Below, piece by piece: positions 8,128-16,426 of a stretch of 64,000 bases of DNA. The notes under the pieces were generated by a model that did not search any database, was not told where the DNA came from, and saw nothing but the letters and a program-made list of their open reading frames with translations. Every line of letters begins with the position of its first letter. Position 1 is the first letter of the stretch. The translations under genes and the position numbers were made by a program. The stretch comes from Nocardia ninae NBRC 108245 (lineage in GTDB: Bacteria > Actinomycetota > Actinomycetes > Mycobacteriales > Mycobacteriaceae): positions 248,001-312,000 of the forward strand of contig NZ_BJXA01000002.1 of assembly GCF_007990755.1 (NCBI RefSeq). The letters run 5' to 3'.

Positions 8128-8516
8128 CGCTCCGTACGGCGCATCCCGGTATCCCACATCTGCTGGGACTGTTCGGCATTCGGCGTCAAGGGCAGTGGCA
8201 CGCCGTTGGGTAGCGCGACCGCGGCGCTCATGGCGTCGAGGCGGGTGTGGTCGGCGACCAGCATGGCGCCGATCGCGCGCACCGCCGGACACTCGCCTGC
8301 CAGGACCGCGCGGCTGCCGGAGATCATCTCCGACATGTGTGACTGATGCGAAACCATCAGGTAGGTGCTGTCCTGATAAGGCGGCGCCACCGGGTCGGCG
8401 GGTTGCGCGGAGCCGACTCCGGCGCTGCCGAATCCTACTGTGGCCGTGCCGAGCCCGAGATATGCGGCGGCAACCCCGCGCCCCGTCGGGCCTGGAGCTG
8501 GGCGAATCCCCAGCAT
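8124..8516 (-). CDS. DUF4142-like exported protein, short
   Basis: A 130-residue protein with a poor signal-like N-terminus (Gly/Ala-rich, ending GSAQP) and a helical segment with MVSHQSHMSEMISGSRAVLA and GAMLVADHTRLDA, typical of the first half of DUF4142, a ferritin-like domain of periplasmic or secreted proteins. The reading ends shortly after the PNAEQ segment, where the family usually continues for another helix pair. The 3' end abuts a convergent gene. It is therefore a short or decaying member. No clear ribosome site precedes ATG 8516. Confidence 0.55.
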   Translation of the reverse strand: MLGIRPAPGPTGRGVAAAYLGLGTATVGFGSAGVGSAQPADPVAPPYQDSTYLMVSHQSHMSEMISGSRAVLAGECPAVRAIGAMLVADHTRLDAMSAAVALPNGVPLPLTPNAEQSQQMWDTGMRRTER

Positions 8517-8691
8517 GTGTGCTCGGTTGCCGCACTCGGCTCAGCTCCGCCGCGTGAATTCGCCGATGTGGTTTGCGGCCTCGACGGCCGGGTAGGCGTT
8601 CGACGACTCGCATAACACCTGCCCCCGCTGCGCCGCGGCGAACATCCCAGCACCCGAACCTGATTCACCGACGGACCACGAAGGAGTCCAG

Positions 8692-9210
8692 ATGAGTTAC
8701 ATCGATAAAGCCAAGGAACAGCTGACGGATCTGGTCGGCAAGGTCATCGACTCCGGCAGTAGCAGCGGCGGCGCGCAGACGGTGACCATCAGCCGCCCGC
8801 GGGCCGAGGTCGAACAGTTCTGGCGCGATCCCGACAAGTTGTCGCGGGTACTCGGCGACCTCGCCGAGGTCCGCGCGGCCGGACCGACGAGCTACGAATG
8901 GATCCTGCACCGCCCGGACGAGGAGTCGGTCACCTGGGATACCAGGCTGGAAACCGAGGACAACGGCCTGCGTTTCGTGCGTGCCACCGGTAGCGGCGAC
9001 CCGTCCGAGGCCGCGGAGATCCGGGTGACGTTCCGGGACGCGCCGCGCGATCTCGGTACCGAGGTGACCCTGCGGGTGAAGTCGCCGATACCCGACTTGC
9101 TCACCGGCGCAGCGACATTCAAGGCGCTCTACCGCGCCCGTGCACTGATGCAGACCGGTGAGCTGCCCACCCTTGCCCACAATCCGAGCGCGCGTGCGGC
9201 CGCGCACTGA
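8692..9210 (+). CDS. SRPBCC-family protein (cyclase/dehydrase-like)
   Basis: A 172-residue protein of the START/SRPBCC fold, with the QTVTISRPRAEVEQFWRDP opening strand and helix of the polyketide-cyclase/dehydrase group. These cavities bind hydrophobic ligands. The start ATG has AAGGAG at ideal spacing. It precedes a zinc alcohol dehydrogenase by 16 nt and a DUF1360 membrane protein, an arrangement that suggests joint handling of an aldehyde or alcohol. It is predicted to be cytoplasmic; the catalytic role is unproven. Confidence 0.82.
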   Translation: MSYIDKAKEQLTDLVGKVIDSGSSSGGAQTVTISRPRAEVEQFWRDPDKLSRVLGDLAEVRAAGPTSYEWILHRPDEESVTWDTRLETEDNGLRFVRATGSGDPSEAAEIRVTFRDAPRDLGTEVTLRVKSPIPDLLTGAATFKALYRARALMQTGELPTLAHNPSARAAAH

Positions 9211-9226
9211 CCCTGGGAGACGACAA

Positions 9227-10396
9227 ATGCGTGCACTCTGTTGGAACGGCGTCAACGATCTGGCGGTGGAGACCGTCGACGATCCGTCATTACTCAATCC
9301 GCACGACGTCATCGTGCGGGTCGGGCTGACCACGACCTGTGGTTCGGACCTGCATTTCATCGACGGCTATCTGCCCGGCATGCGCGAAGGCGACGTGTTC
9401 GGGCACGAGTTCATGGGCGAGATCGTCGAGGTGGGCAGCGAGGTCACCGCGCGCAAAGTCGGTGATCGCGTGGTGGTTCCGTCGTTCATCGGCTGCGGGT
9501 CGTGCTGGTTCTGCGAGCACGAACTGTGGTCGTCGTGCGACACCACGAACCCGAACGCCGAACTGCAACAACCGATTCTGGGATACCCGACCGGCGGAAT
9601 CTACGGCTACACCCACCCGTTCGGCGGTTATCAGGGATCTCACGCGCAATACGTGCGGGTGCCGTTCGGCGACGTCAACTGCTTCACCATCCCCGAAGGC
9701 ATCACCGACGAGCAGGCCTTGTTCCTCTCCGACGCCGTGCCGACCGGACTGATGGGTGCGGACTTCTGCGACATCGCACCCGGTGACACGGTCGCCGTGT
9801 GGGGCAGTGGCGGGGTTGGCCTGATGGCCGGGCACACCGCCCGCTTGCTCGGCGCGGGCCAGGTCATCGTCGTCGATCGGTACCCGGAACGACTGGCATT
9901 GGCGCGCAAGCAGTTCGGCGCCGAGACCATCGACTACACCGCGGTGGACAGTGTGCCGGAGGCAATCCGGGAAATGACCGGCGGCCGCGGACCGGACGCC
10001 TGCATCGAGGCCGTCGGCATGGAAGCACACGGCACCGGGTTACAGCAGATCTATGACCGCGCAAAGCAATTGCTACGACTGGAGACCGACCGGGCGACCC
10101 CGTTGCGCGAGGCGATCATCGCCTGCCGCAAGGGCGGCGTCGTGGCGGTGCTGGGCGTCTACGGCGTGACCGACAAGTTCCCGATGGGTGTGGTGACCAA
10201 CAAGGGGCTGACGATCCGGTCCTCGCAGCAGCACGGTCAGCGCTACGTGCCGCGGATGTTCGACTACATCCAGCAGGGCGATCTCGATCCGTCGTATCTC
10301 ATCACCCACGACATGCCGCTGGAGGACGCGGTGCGCGGCTACGACATCTTCAAGAACAAGCGGGAAGGCTGCATCCGGGCGGTCTTCCGCTCATGA
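9227..10396 (+). CDS. Zinc-dependent alcohol dehydrogenase, formaldehyde-dehydrogenase-like
   Basis: A 389-residue medium-chain dehydrogenase. The catalytic zinc region shows TTCGSDLHF and GHEFMGEIVEVG; the structural-zinc lobe has GCGSCWFCEHELWSSC with four Cys; the Rossmann motif is WGSGGVGLM near residue 195. The long form with an inserted TGGIYGYTHPFGGYQGSHAQ region matches the glutathione-independent formaldehyde-dehydrogenase-like subfamily. ATG 9227 has GGGAG upstream. It oxidises an alcohol or hydrated aldehyde with NAD(P). The stop overlaps the next start by 4 nt. Confidence 0.9.
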   Translation: MRALCWNGVNDLAVETVDDPSLLNPHDVIVRVGLTTTCGSDLHFIDGYLPGMREGDVFGHEFMGEIVEVGSEVTARKVGDRVVVPSFIGCGSCWFCEHELWSSCDTTNPNAELQQPILGYPTGGIYGYTHPFGGYQGSHAQYVRVPFGDVNCFTIPEGITDEQALFLSDAVPTGLMGADFCDIAPGDTVAVWGSGGVGLMAGHTARLLGAGQVIVVDRYPERLALARKQFGAETIDYTAVDSVPEAIREMTGGRGPDACIEAVGMEAHGTGLQQIYDRAKQLLRLETDRATPLREAIIACRKGGVVAVLGVYGVTDKFPMGVVTNKGLTIRSSQQHGQRYVPRMFDYIQQGDLDPSYLITHDMPLEDAVRGYDIFKNKREGCIRAVFRS

Positions 10397-10863
10397 CCGA
10401 GAATCAGCGCCGCTTAGGCGGTTACGCGGCGACGATGACGCTCTACGCGATCATCGTCGCCGCGGTCGCACTGTTGGGCAGGGTGACCGATCGGCAACTT
10501 CCGCGCGGCATGTCGGCGCGGGATCTGATCACCACCGCCGCTGCCGCACACAAACTTTCCCGCACGGTGACCAAGGCCGCCGTCACCAGGCCTGTGCGCG
10601 CCCCGTTCACCGAGGAGACCGATACCGGTGGTCCCGGTGAAGTAATGGAGCAGCCGAAAGAGGACGCGGGCATCCGGCACAGTTTCGGCGAATTACTCAG
10701 CTGCCCTTTCTGTTTCGACGTCTGGGCGGTCACCGCCCTCACCATCGGACACGTCTTCGCACCGCGGGCGACCCGCCTGGTGGCCGACGGGATGACGGCC
10801 CTGGCCGGCGCCGACTTCCTGCACCTGGCTTACGCCAAAGCCCAACAACTGGCCGAAGGTTAG
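10393..10863 (+). CDS. DUF1360 membrane protein
   Basis: A 156-residue protein with an N-terminal transmembrane helix (YAIIVAAVALLG), the conserved TTAAAAHKLSRTVTKAAVTRPVRAPF segment split over residues 47-75, and CPFCFDVW near residue 105, all hallmarks of DUF1360. Starts with ATGA overlapping the dehydrogenase stop, so it is the third gene of that operon. Function unknown; the CPFC pair could bind metal. Confidence 0.85.
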   Translation: MTENQRRLGGYAATMTLYAIIVAAVALLGRVTDRQLPRGMSARDLITTAAAAHKLSRTVTKAAVTRPVRAPFTEETDTGGPGEVMEQPKEDAGIRHSFGELLSCPFCFDVWAVTALTIGHVFAPRATRLVADGMTALAGADFLHLAYAKAQQLAEG

Positions 10864-11260
10864 TGCTGGCTCTGGTGGGTCGGCGAGCCGAACCGGACCG
10901 GTGCTCGCGGCGGCGCGAGCACCGGGCGGTCGCCGTTCACGGGTACGCGCGGCCCCTCCTCGCGCCGGTGTCGAAGGCGCGGTCGATGAGCTCGGCGACG
11001 TCGATGCGGCTCAACGCCTGCACCCGCGGGCTGGTCACCAGGGCGTTGACGTAGGCGACCACCTGTTCGGCGACAAGGGAATTCAGGGGGGCGAAGGGCT
11101 CGGTCAGCCGAGCCACCGCGTTGCGCCCGCGCACTGTGGTGACCACGTCCTGCCGGGAAATCCGTTGATGCCGAACCAGTCGCGAAAATCTTGTTTACGC
11201 AATGGGTTCAGCGGTAGGCGCGTCGAGAAGGGGATCACTGTGATGGCCCACGAGTACCGA
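10864..11260. other. Intergenic region with only a doubtful small ORF
   Basis: This gap between the DUF1360 gene and the katE terminator holds one weak 69-codon minus-strand reading frame (listed separately). I see no RNA gene, insertion sequence or clear promoter in it. Confidence 0.5.
10937..11146 (-). CDS. Hypothetical 69-residue protein (doubtful)
   Basis: A 69-residue frame whose amino-acid composition (PRVQALSRIDVAELIDRAFD) looks protein-like, but no family is recognised. The GTG start has GCAGGA too close to be a good ribosome site. It may be a remnant or non-coding. Confidence 0.25.
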   Translation of the reverse strand: MVTTVRGRNAVARLTEPFAPLNSLVAEQVVAYVNALVTSPRVQALSRIDVAELIDRAFDTGARRGRAYP

Positions 11261-11304
11261 CACGGTCGAAGGCACCGGCGCGCGGGCCGGTGCCTTCGAC
11301 CGTG
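11261..11304 (-). terminator. katE transcription terminator
   Basis: A 19-bp perfect stem (11261-11279 with 11286-11304) and a 6-nt loop begin 5 nt beyond the katE stop on the minus strand. The stem is GC-rich without a long U-run, as is common for actinobacterial terminators. Confidence 0.85.
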
Positions 11305-11308
11305 GAAA

Positions 11309-13480
11309 TTACTTGCTGTACTCCGCGCCCCTGGCCCACACGCGGTGCTCCGGCAGCAGCGCGGCGATCGCGTCGAAGGCCGCGGCGACGGTCTTGGTTG
11401 CCGCGACACCGGCCGAGCTGTCCGGGATACCCGCGGCGCGAAGGGCATCCGCGCCGTCGGGGGTGTAGGCGATTCCCTTGAGGTGGCGATGCGCTTCCTG
11501 GAGGAGCAGGGTGAGTCGGACATCGTCGGCGGTGCTCGCGATGACGAGTGCGTCGAGCTCGATGGAGCGGACGGTGTCGAGGGTGCGCGACACCGTCACT
11601 TGTGTTCCGCCCCTTTCGAGTTCGCCGCCGTGCGGCGCGATCACCAGCGGGGTCATCGACTGCCCCGAGATGGTGGCGACGGTGGTGGCCAGGTCCTTCA
11701 GGTCGGTCGACTCGTCGGCGAAGATGCCGATGATCCGGCCGTCGGTCGGCCACTTGCCGCCGAGTTGGGAGAGCGCGGGCGACACCGCAACCTTGACCTT
11801 CTTGCCCGCCTTGCCCGGCAGCGGCAAGCCGAGACCCGCAGCGACGGTCTGAGCGAGTTGCTCATCGATCTGCCGCAGTACCGTCACGGCGCGTTGTTTG
11901 ATCGCCTTCTCGTAGCACTTGCCCAGCTCGAAGGTGTAGGCCTTGGCGACGTGCGCCTGCTCGACCGGCGACAGGCTGGCGTAGAACAGCCGCGCCGAGC
12001 TGAAGTGGTCATCGAAACTCTTCGGCGCCGCGCGCACCTTCTGCCCGGCGACCGCCTCCGGGTACTCGATCAGCGCGGCGTCCTTGTTCCCGGCCAGGAA
12101 CGGGCACCCGCCATCGAGGCTGTTCGGACGGTACGGCGCGACACCGGAATGCACTGCGGTCTGGTGCATTCCGTCGCGGAACATGTCGTTGGTGCCGACG
12201 TGCGGCCGGTTGATCGGCAGCTGCGCGAAGTTGGGCCCGCCGAGGCGCGAGATCTGGGTATCGAGGTAGGAGAACAGGCGGCCCTGCAACAGCGGGTCGT
12301 CGGTGTGGTCGATGCCACGCACCAGATGGCCGGGGTGGAAGGCCACCTGCTCGGTCTGCGCGAAGTAGTTCGTCGGGTTGGCGTTGAGCGTCATCGTGCC
12401 GATGACCTGCACCGGTGCCAGCTCCTCCGGCACGAGCTTGGTGGGGTCGAGCAGATCGATGCCTTCGAAGGTCTGGTCCTCGGTGTCGGGGAATACCTGC
12501 ACGCCGAGGTCCCACTGCGGGAAGGCGCCGGCTTCGATGGCATCGGCCAGATCGCGGCGGTGCATGTCCGGATCGACACCCGCGGCGATCTGCGCCTCTT
12601 CCCAAAGTAGCGAGTGCACACCGAGTTTCGGCTTCCAGTGGAACTTCACCAGGACGGTCTTGCCGCGCGCGTTGATCAGCCGGAAGGTGTGGACCCCGAA
12701 GCCCTCCATCATCCGGTAGGAGCGCGGGATGCCACGGTCGGACATGTTCCACAGGGTGTGCGCGGTGGCCTCGGTGTGCAGCGTGACGAAATCCCAGAAG
12801 GTGTCGTGCGCGCTCTGGGCCTGGGGGATCTCCCGGTCCGGGTGCGGCTTTCCCGCGTGGATGATGTCGGGGAACTTGACGCCGTCCTGGATGAAGAACA
12901 CCGGGATGTTGTTGCCGACGAGGTCGAACACGCCCTCGTCGGTGTAGAACTTGGTGGCGAAGCCGCGGGTGTCGCGCACCGTGTCGGCCGAACCGCGCGA
13001 ACCGAGCACCGTGGAGAAGCGCACGAAAACCGGCGTCTCCTTGCCCTTTTCGAACAGCGAAGCACAGCAGATCTTCTCCGCCGCACCGTTGGCCGCGAAC
13101 ACTCCGTGCGCGGCCGCGCCGCGGGCGTGCACGACCCGCTCGGGGATGCGTTCGTGATCGAAGTGGGTGATCTTCTCGCGGAGGTGGTGGTCCTGCAGCA
13201 GTACCGGTCCGCGCGGACCCGCCTTCAGCGAGTGGTCGGTGTCGGTCAGCCGGGCGCCCTGCGCCGTCGTGAGGTAGGCGCCCTGCTGCGCCATCGCCTC
13301 GACGGGTGCAGGCACCGGCACCCCCGTCGGCGTGCTCGGCCGGGGGGCGGCCTGGTCGGGTTTCGGCGGCAGCGGTTCGTGCGGCTGCGTCGGTTCGGTC
13401 ACCGACGGGGCGGTGACGGACGGCGCTCCGGGCACGGCGGGCGGCGTTTTCGACTTCGAACGACGGCTGGATCCGGGCAT
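11309..13480 (-). CDS. katE: Large-subunit catalase HPII (KatE)
   Basis: A 723-residue clade II haem catalase that converts hydrogen peroxide to water and oxygen. The distal His is in RVVHARGAAAHG near residue 118, the catalytic Asn in VGNNIPVFFIQD near 190, and the proximal haem Tyr in RLFSYLDTQISRLG near 405. Residues about 570-720 form the extra flavodoxin/DJ-1-like C-terminal domain (GRIIGIFADEST, VIAPHGGEL) found only in large-subunit enzymes. ATG 13480 has AGGAGGT upstream. The first 70 residues are Pro/Ser/Lys-rich and disordered. A strong terminator follows, so it is probably monocistronic. Confidence 0.97.
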   Translation of the reverse strand: MPGSSRRSKSKTPPAVPGAPSVTAPSVTEPTQPHEPLPPKPDQAAPRPSTPTGVPVPAPVEAMAQQGAYLTTAQGARLTDTDHSLKAGPRGPVLLQDHHLREKITHFDHERIPERVVHARGAAAHGVFAANGAAEKICCASLFEKGKETPVFVRFSTVLGSRGSADTVRDTRGFATKFYTDEGVFDLVGNNIPVFFIQDGVKFPDIIHAGKPHPDREIPQAQSAHDTFWDFVTLHTEATAHTLWNMSDRGIPRSYRMMEGFGVHTFRLINARGKTVLVKFHWKPKLGVHSLLWEEAQIAAGVDPDMHRRDLADAIEAGAFPQWDLGVQVFPDTEDQTFEGIDLLDPTKLVPEELAPVQVIGTMTLNANPTNYFAQTEQVAFHPGHLVRGIDHTDDPLLQGRLFSYLDTQISRLGGPNFAQLPINRPHVGTNDMFRDGMHQTAVHSGVAPYRPNSLDGGCPFLAGNKDAALIEYPEAVAGQKVRAAPKSFDDHFSSARLFYASLSPVEQAHVAKAYTFELGKCYEKAIKQRAVTVLRQIDEQLAQTVAAGLGLPLPGKAGKKVKVAVSPALSQLGGKWPTDGRIIGIFADESTDLKDLATTVATISGQSMTPLVIAPHGGELERGGTQVTVSRTLDTVRSIELDALVIASTADDVRLTLLLQEAHRHLKGIAYTPDGADALRAAGIPDSSAGVAATKTVAAAFDAIAALLPEHRVWARGAEYSK

Positions 13481-13587
13481 TCGACGCACCTCCTGAGGGC
13501 GAGCGGGCACAAAGGTCTCTCGCGACCGGCTTGCCCAGCTGTCCTCGATGCAAACAGCCCTGGTCGATTGGGTCTCCGGTGCGCCGC

Positions 13588-14568
13588 TCAGTTGGCGGGC
13601 AGGATCGTCGCTGCCGGTGCCGCGGCGACGGCAGGGGCGGCGGTCACCGCTTCTTCGGTGGTCGCGGGGTAGTAGTCGGCCGTTTTGCTGCCTGCGATGA
13701 AGTCGTCGGACCAGCCGCGGGCGAGCACTTGCAGGACCGACGTGTTCGCCACGTCCGGGGTGCCGCACAGAAGGTTCCCCATCGAATCCGAGCTGGTGCC
13801 CTCGGCGTCGGTGTGCAGACCGTTGCCGAGCCGGATGCCGAGGAACGGGCGGTTCAGATGTTGCTGCACGGCGTCGGTGCCGTTGCCGAGGTTGTTGCAC
13901 AGCGACGGTTGCGCGGCGATGGTGAGGATCGGCAGATCGGTGGGGTCGAGGTCGGCCAGCGCTCGGTCGGTGTTGTCGCCGAGGAACGATTTCACCGGAT
14001 CGAGCAGCACCAACCCGCGCAGCCGGTGCCACGTGTCCGGGTAGGCGACGTGCAGACGGTGCGCGACGAACTCGACTGCTTCCGCGCCCGCAGAGTGCCC
14101 GACGAAGACGAAGTCGCGTGGCAGTTGCGGGGGCACCCGGCCCGCGTCGGCGGCCGCGGCGGCCAGGCTCCGGAACAGTGCGCCCTCCGGATTCGCCGCG
14201 GTGCCGAACAAGTTGGCGACATTGTCGAGGAAGCGGGTGTTGTCGCCGAGATTCTGCAGTGTGCATCCGGCGAGGTCGATGAAGGGGAGTGCGGGGGCGA
14301 AGACGAGATAGCCGCCCGCGGCGAAGGTGGTGGCCAACTGCGCGACATTGCTGTGCGTGCGGGCGAAGCCGTGCTGGATCCAGACCATGCCCTTCGGCAC
14401 GCCCGTCGGCAGATACCAGTCGACGCCTTGATGCAAAGTGGTTGCGGCGCAGGGAATATCGACAACACCGGGCAGCCTGGACAGATCGGCTGCGGTGGCC
14501 GGTGCGGTGGGGGCGAGGCAGGTGACGATGGCGGCAGCGGCGGCGAGGGCCGGACCTCGAAAATTCAT
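13588..14568 (-). CDS. Secreted alpha/beta hydrolase, chlorophyllase-like
   Basis: A 326-residue exported hydrolase with a cleavable signal peptide (residues 1-27, ending PATAAD). The nucleophile elbow is FVGHSAGAEA with Ser159, and LLDPV at 188-192 echoes the DPVDG-type segment of plant chlorophyllases. At least four Cys could form disulfides outside the cell. ATG 14568 has GGAG upstream. A 17-bp dyad of the catabolic-locus type lies 28 nt before the start, so it probably belongs to the IclR regulon. The plausible role is extracellular ester cleavage, for example of a phytyl ester; a general lipase or polyesterase role is the alternative. Confidence 0.75.
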   Translation of the reverse strand: MNFRGPALAAAAAIVTCLAPTAPATAADLSRLPGVVDIPCAATTLHQGVDWYLPTGVPKGMVWIQHGFARTHSNVAQLATTFAAGGYLVFAPALPFIDLAGCTLQNLGDNTRFLDNVANLFGTAANPEGALFRSLAAAAADAGRVPPQLPRDFVFVGHSAGAEAVEFVAHRLHVAYPDTWHRLRGLVLLDPVKSFLGDNTDRALADLDPTDLPILTIAAQPSLCNNLGNGTDAVQQHLNRPFLGIRLGNGLHTDAEGTSSDSMGNLLCGTPDVANTSVLQVLARGWSDDFIAGSKTADYYPATTEEAVTAAPAVAAAPAATILPAN

Positions 14569-14595
14569 GGCGACTCCAACGGCGATGCCCAGGGT

Positions 14596-14612
14596 GTTTC
14601 CCTTGATGGAAT
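14596..14612. promoter_or_regulatory. 17-bp dyad operator, secreted hydrolase promoter
   Basis: GTTTCCCTTGATGGAAT matches the repeated 17-bp dyad of this locus, with a weaker right half. It lies between the hydrolase start (14568) and the divergent CitE-like gene. Confidence 0.6.
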
Positions 14613-14729
14613 GGCGTTTCTTAGCCGTTGGTGTTCATTAGCACCTAGATCGGGGTGACTGTCAAGCGGTGGAATGGCTTTGGGTGGACCTGAATCGATG
14701 CAGGAAGACGCTAGTGCCGCATCGTTTGT

Positions 14730-14746
14730 GTTTCCTTGTGAGAAAC
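14730..14746. promoter_or_regulatory. 17-bp dyad operator upstream of the CitE-like gene
   Basis: GTTTCCTTGTGAGAAAC has perfect GTTTC/GAAAC arms in the same 17-bp frame as the sites at 24147, 32192 and 40166. It ends 14 nt before the -35 box of the next gene, an activator-like position. Confidence 0.75.
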
Positions 14747-14760
14747 TATGTTTCGAACTG

Positions 14761-14790
14761 TTGACCCGATGAGTTGCGGCTGGTTACTGT
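14761..14790 (+). promoter_or_regulatory. Promoter giving a leaderless mRNA for the CitE-like gene
   Basis: TTGACC (14761-14766), an 18-nt spacer and TACTGT (14785-14790) form a good vegetative promoter. The GTG start follows after 6 nt, so transcription and translation should begin at the same base. No ribosome site is present, which agrees. Confidence 0.75.
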
Positions 14791-14796
14791 GATTCG

Positions 14797-15666
14797 GTGC
14801 TCGACTCTGGCCGTGGTCCTGGTGCTCGGCCTACCCGAGCCACGCGGGTGCGTTCCGCGCTGTATGTGCCCGGCAACCGGCCCGAACTATTCGACAAGGC
14901 GCTGGCCGGTCCGGCGGACGTGATCCTGCTCGACCTGGAAGACGCTGTGCCGCTGGCCGATAAGGACGCGGCGCGCGCGGCGGTCTCCGCCTGGTTGCGT
15001 GACGTCGCCCTTGCCGGGCGACAGATCTGGGTCCGGGTCAATTCCGGAGTTGCCGGGCACGATGATCTGGCGGCAGTAGCACTGCCCGCGGTGTCGGCGG
15101 TCTGCCTGGCGAAAACCGAATCGGTGGAACAGGTCCGGGCCGCGGCCGAGGTGCTGGGGGAGTACGAACCGCGGCCGGGCGCGATCCGAATCTGCCCGCT
15201 GCTGGAGAGCGCGGCGGCCGTGCTCGACGCCCGTACGATCGCCGCCGGTCCACGGGTGGCGCGACTCCAGCTCGGCGAGGCAGACCTGCGGGCCGAGCTC
15301 GGTATCGAACCGAGCGCCGACGACCGCGAACTGCTGGCGGTGCGTACTCAGGTCGTGCTGGCCAGTGCGGCAGCGGGTATCGCGGCGCCGCTGGGACCGG
15401 TCAGCACCGACTTCCGGGACCCGCAGCGGTTACGCGAATCCACGCGGGCGTTGGCGCGCCTGGGCTTTCGTGGCCGCGCCTGCATCCATCCGGCGCAGGT
15501 CCAGGTGGTCAACGAGATATTCACACCTGCCGAGGACGAGTTGGACCGCGCGCGAGCGCTGGTGGACCGCTTCGACTCCGCGGCGGGTGGGGTCCTACTC
15601 GACGAGGCGGGCAGAATGGTGGATCTGGCCGTGATCCGCCAGGCCCGCCGCCTGCTGGAAGGCTGA
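14797..15666 (+). CDS. HpcH/HpaI-family lyase, CitE-like (citramalyl/malyl-CoA lyase type)
   Basis: A 289-residue TIM-barrel lyase of the CitE branch. The opening RSALYVPGNRPELFDKAL, the acidic DVILLDLEDAV and the basic WVRVNS near residue 75 are the family's CoA- and metal-binding elements; LESAAAVLDA (Glu) and LGEADLRAELG (metal Asp) follow. Enzymes of this type cleave malyl-, citramalyl- or substituted malyl-CoA into pyruvate or glyoxylate and an acyl-CoA. The GTG start is fixed by the leaderless promoter. A locus operator lies upstream, so it probably ends the CoA arm of the pathway. Exact substrate unknown. Confidence 0.88.
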   Translation: MLDSGRGPGARPTRATRVRSALYVPGNRPELFDKALAGPADVILLDLEDAVPLADKDAARAAVSAWLRDVALAGRQIWVRVNSGVAGHDDLAAVALPAVSAVCLAKTESVEQVRAAAEVLGEYEPRPGAIRICPLLESAAAVLDARTIAAGPRVARLQLGEADLRAELGIEPSADDRELLAVRTQVVLASAAAGIAAPLGPVSTDFRDPQRLRESTRALARLGFRGRACIHPAQVQVVNEIFTPAEDELDRARALVDRFDSAAGGVLLDEAGRMVDLAVIRQARRLLEG

Positions 15667-15754
15667 AGTACATGACATATGCACGTGAAGTCCCATCCGG
15701 CGCCTCTAGTGGCTGGATCCGGCCCGACTTCGACACACGACCCGCGGATTCCGT

Positions 15755-16426
15755 GTGATCGTTTCAGGCCTCTTCCTGCTGCTCGCGGTCGGACATCTCG
15801 CCCTCGCAGTGATCGGTGTGTCGCAGATCCGCGCCGGTGCTGCCCGGATGTTCTTGCTGCCCACGGTGTTGTGTACGGCGCTGTGCTACGACAACGCCGT
15901 GCTCGCCTCGGGGAGCGTGCTGGGCGAGGGGCGCCCCCTCGAGCTGCTGAGCGTGCCGCGCTTCGTAATGCACGCGATCCTTACCCCTTTGCTTGTGCTC
16001 TGGGCGCGCGCCGCGATGGATAGGGCGGACATCCCGGTAGCGCGTCGTCGTGGCGTTCAGGCCACTGCGGTCGCTCTCGCCAGCATGCTCATCGCGATCG
16101 GGAGTCTGCACGCACTCCAGCTCGACCTGCGCCCCCGGTGGTGGGCGGGCGCACTGCGTTATACGGACGTCGCCGGCTCTGCTGCGACGGCCCTGCCCGC
16201 GATCATCGCAGGCTTGGTCGTACTCGCGGCCGGCATAGCCCTGTGGCGCCGCCATCGATACCGCCTGCTCTTCGCTACGGCAGCGGTCATGACGCTGGTC
16301 GCCGGAGCCGCGCCCGTCATCCCGCTGCTCGGCAACGCGGGCGAGCTCGTCCTCTCGGCGGGCCTGCTCGGCACCGCAGGCTGGCTCCGGCGGCGTGACG
16401 CGGACCGCTCAATGGTCCCGCAGTAG
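15755..16426 (+). CDS. Polytopic membrane protein of unknown function
   Basis: A 223-residue protein with about seven hydrophobic helices (SGLFLLLAVGHLALAVIG at the N-terminus, LLFATAAVMTLVAGAAPVI near the C-terminus). I do not recognise a family. GTG 15755 begins directly with the first helix. The end overlaps the convergent racemase-fold gene by 18 nt. It has no evident locus operator and may be unrelated to the catabolic genes. Confidence 0.7.
   Translation: MIVSGLFLLLAVGHLALAVIGVSQIRAGAARMFLLPTVLCTALCYDNAVLASGSVLGEGRPLELLSVPRFVMHAILTPLLVLWARAAMDRADIPVARRRGVQATAVALASMLIAIGSLHALQLDLRPRWWAGALRYTDVAGSAATALPAIIAGLVVLAAGIALWRRHRYRLLFATAAVMTLVAGAAPVIPLLGNAGELVLSAGLLGTAGWLRRRDADRSMVPQ

Noticed and set aside
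13481-14266. N-terminal extension of katE in the same open frame
   Set aside because: ATG 13480 has AGGAGGT and begins the family's disordered leader; the upstream frame overlaps the well-supported secreted hydrolase gene.
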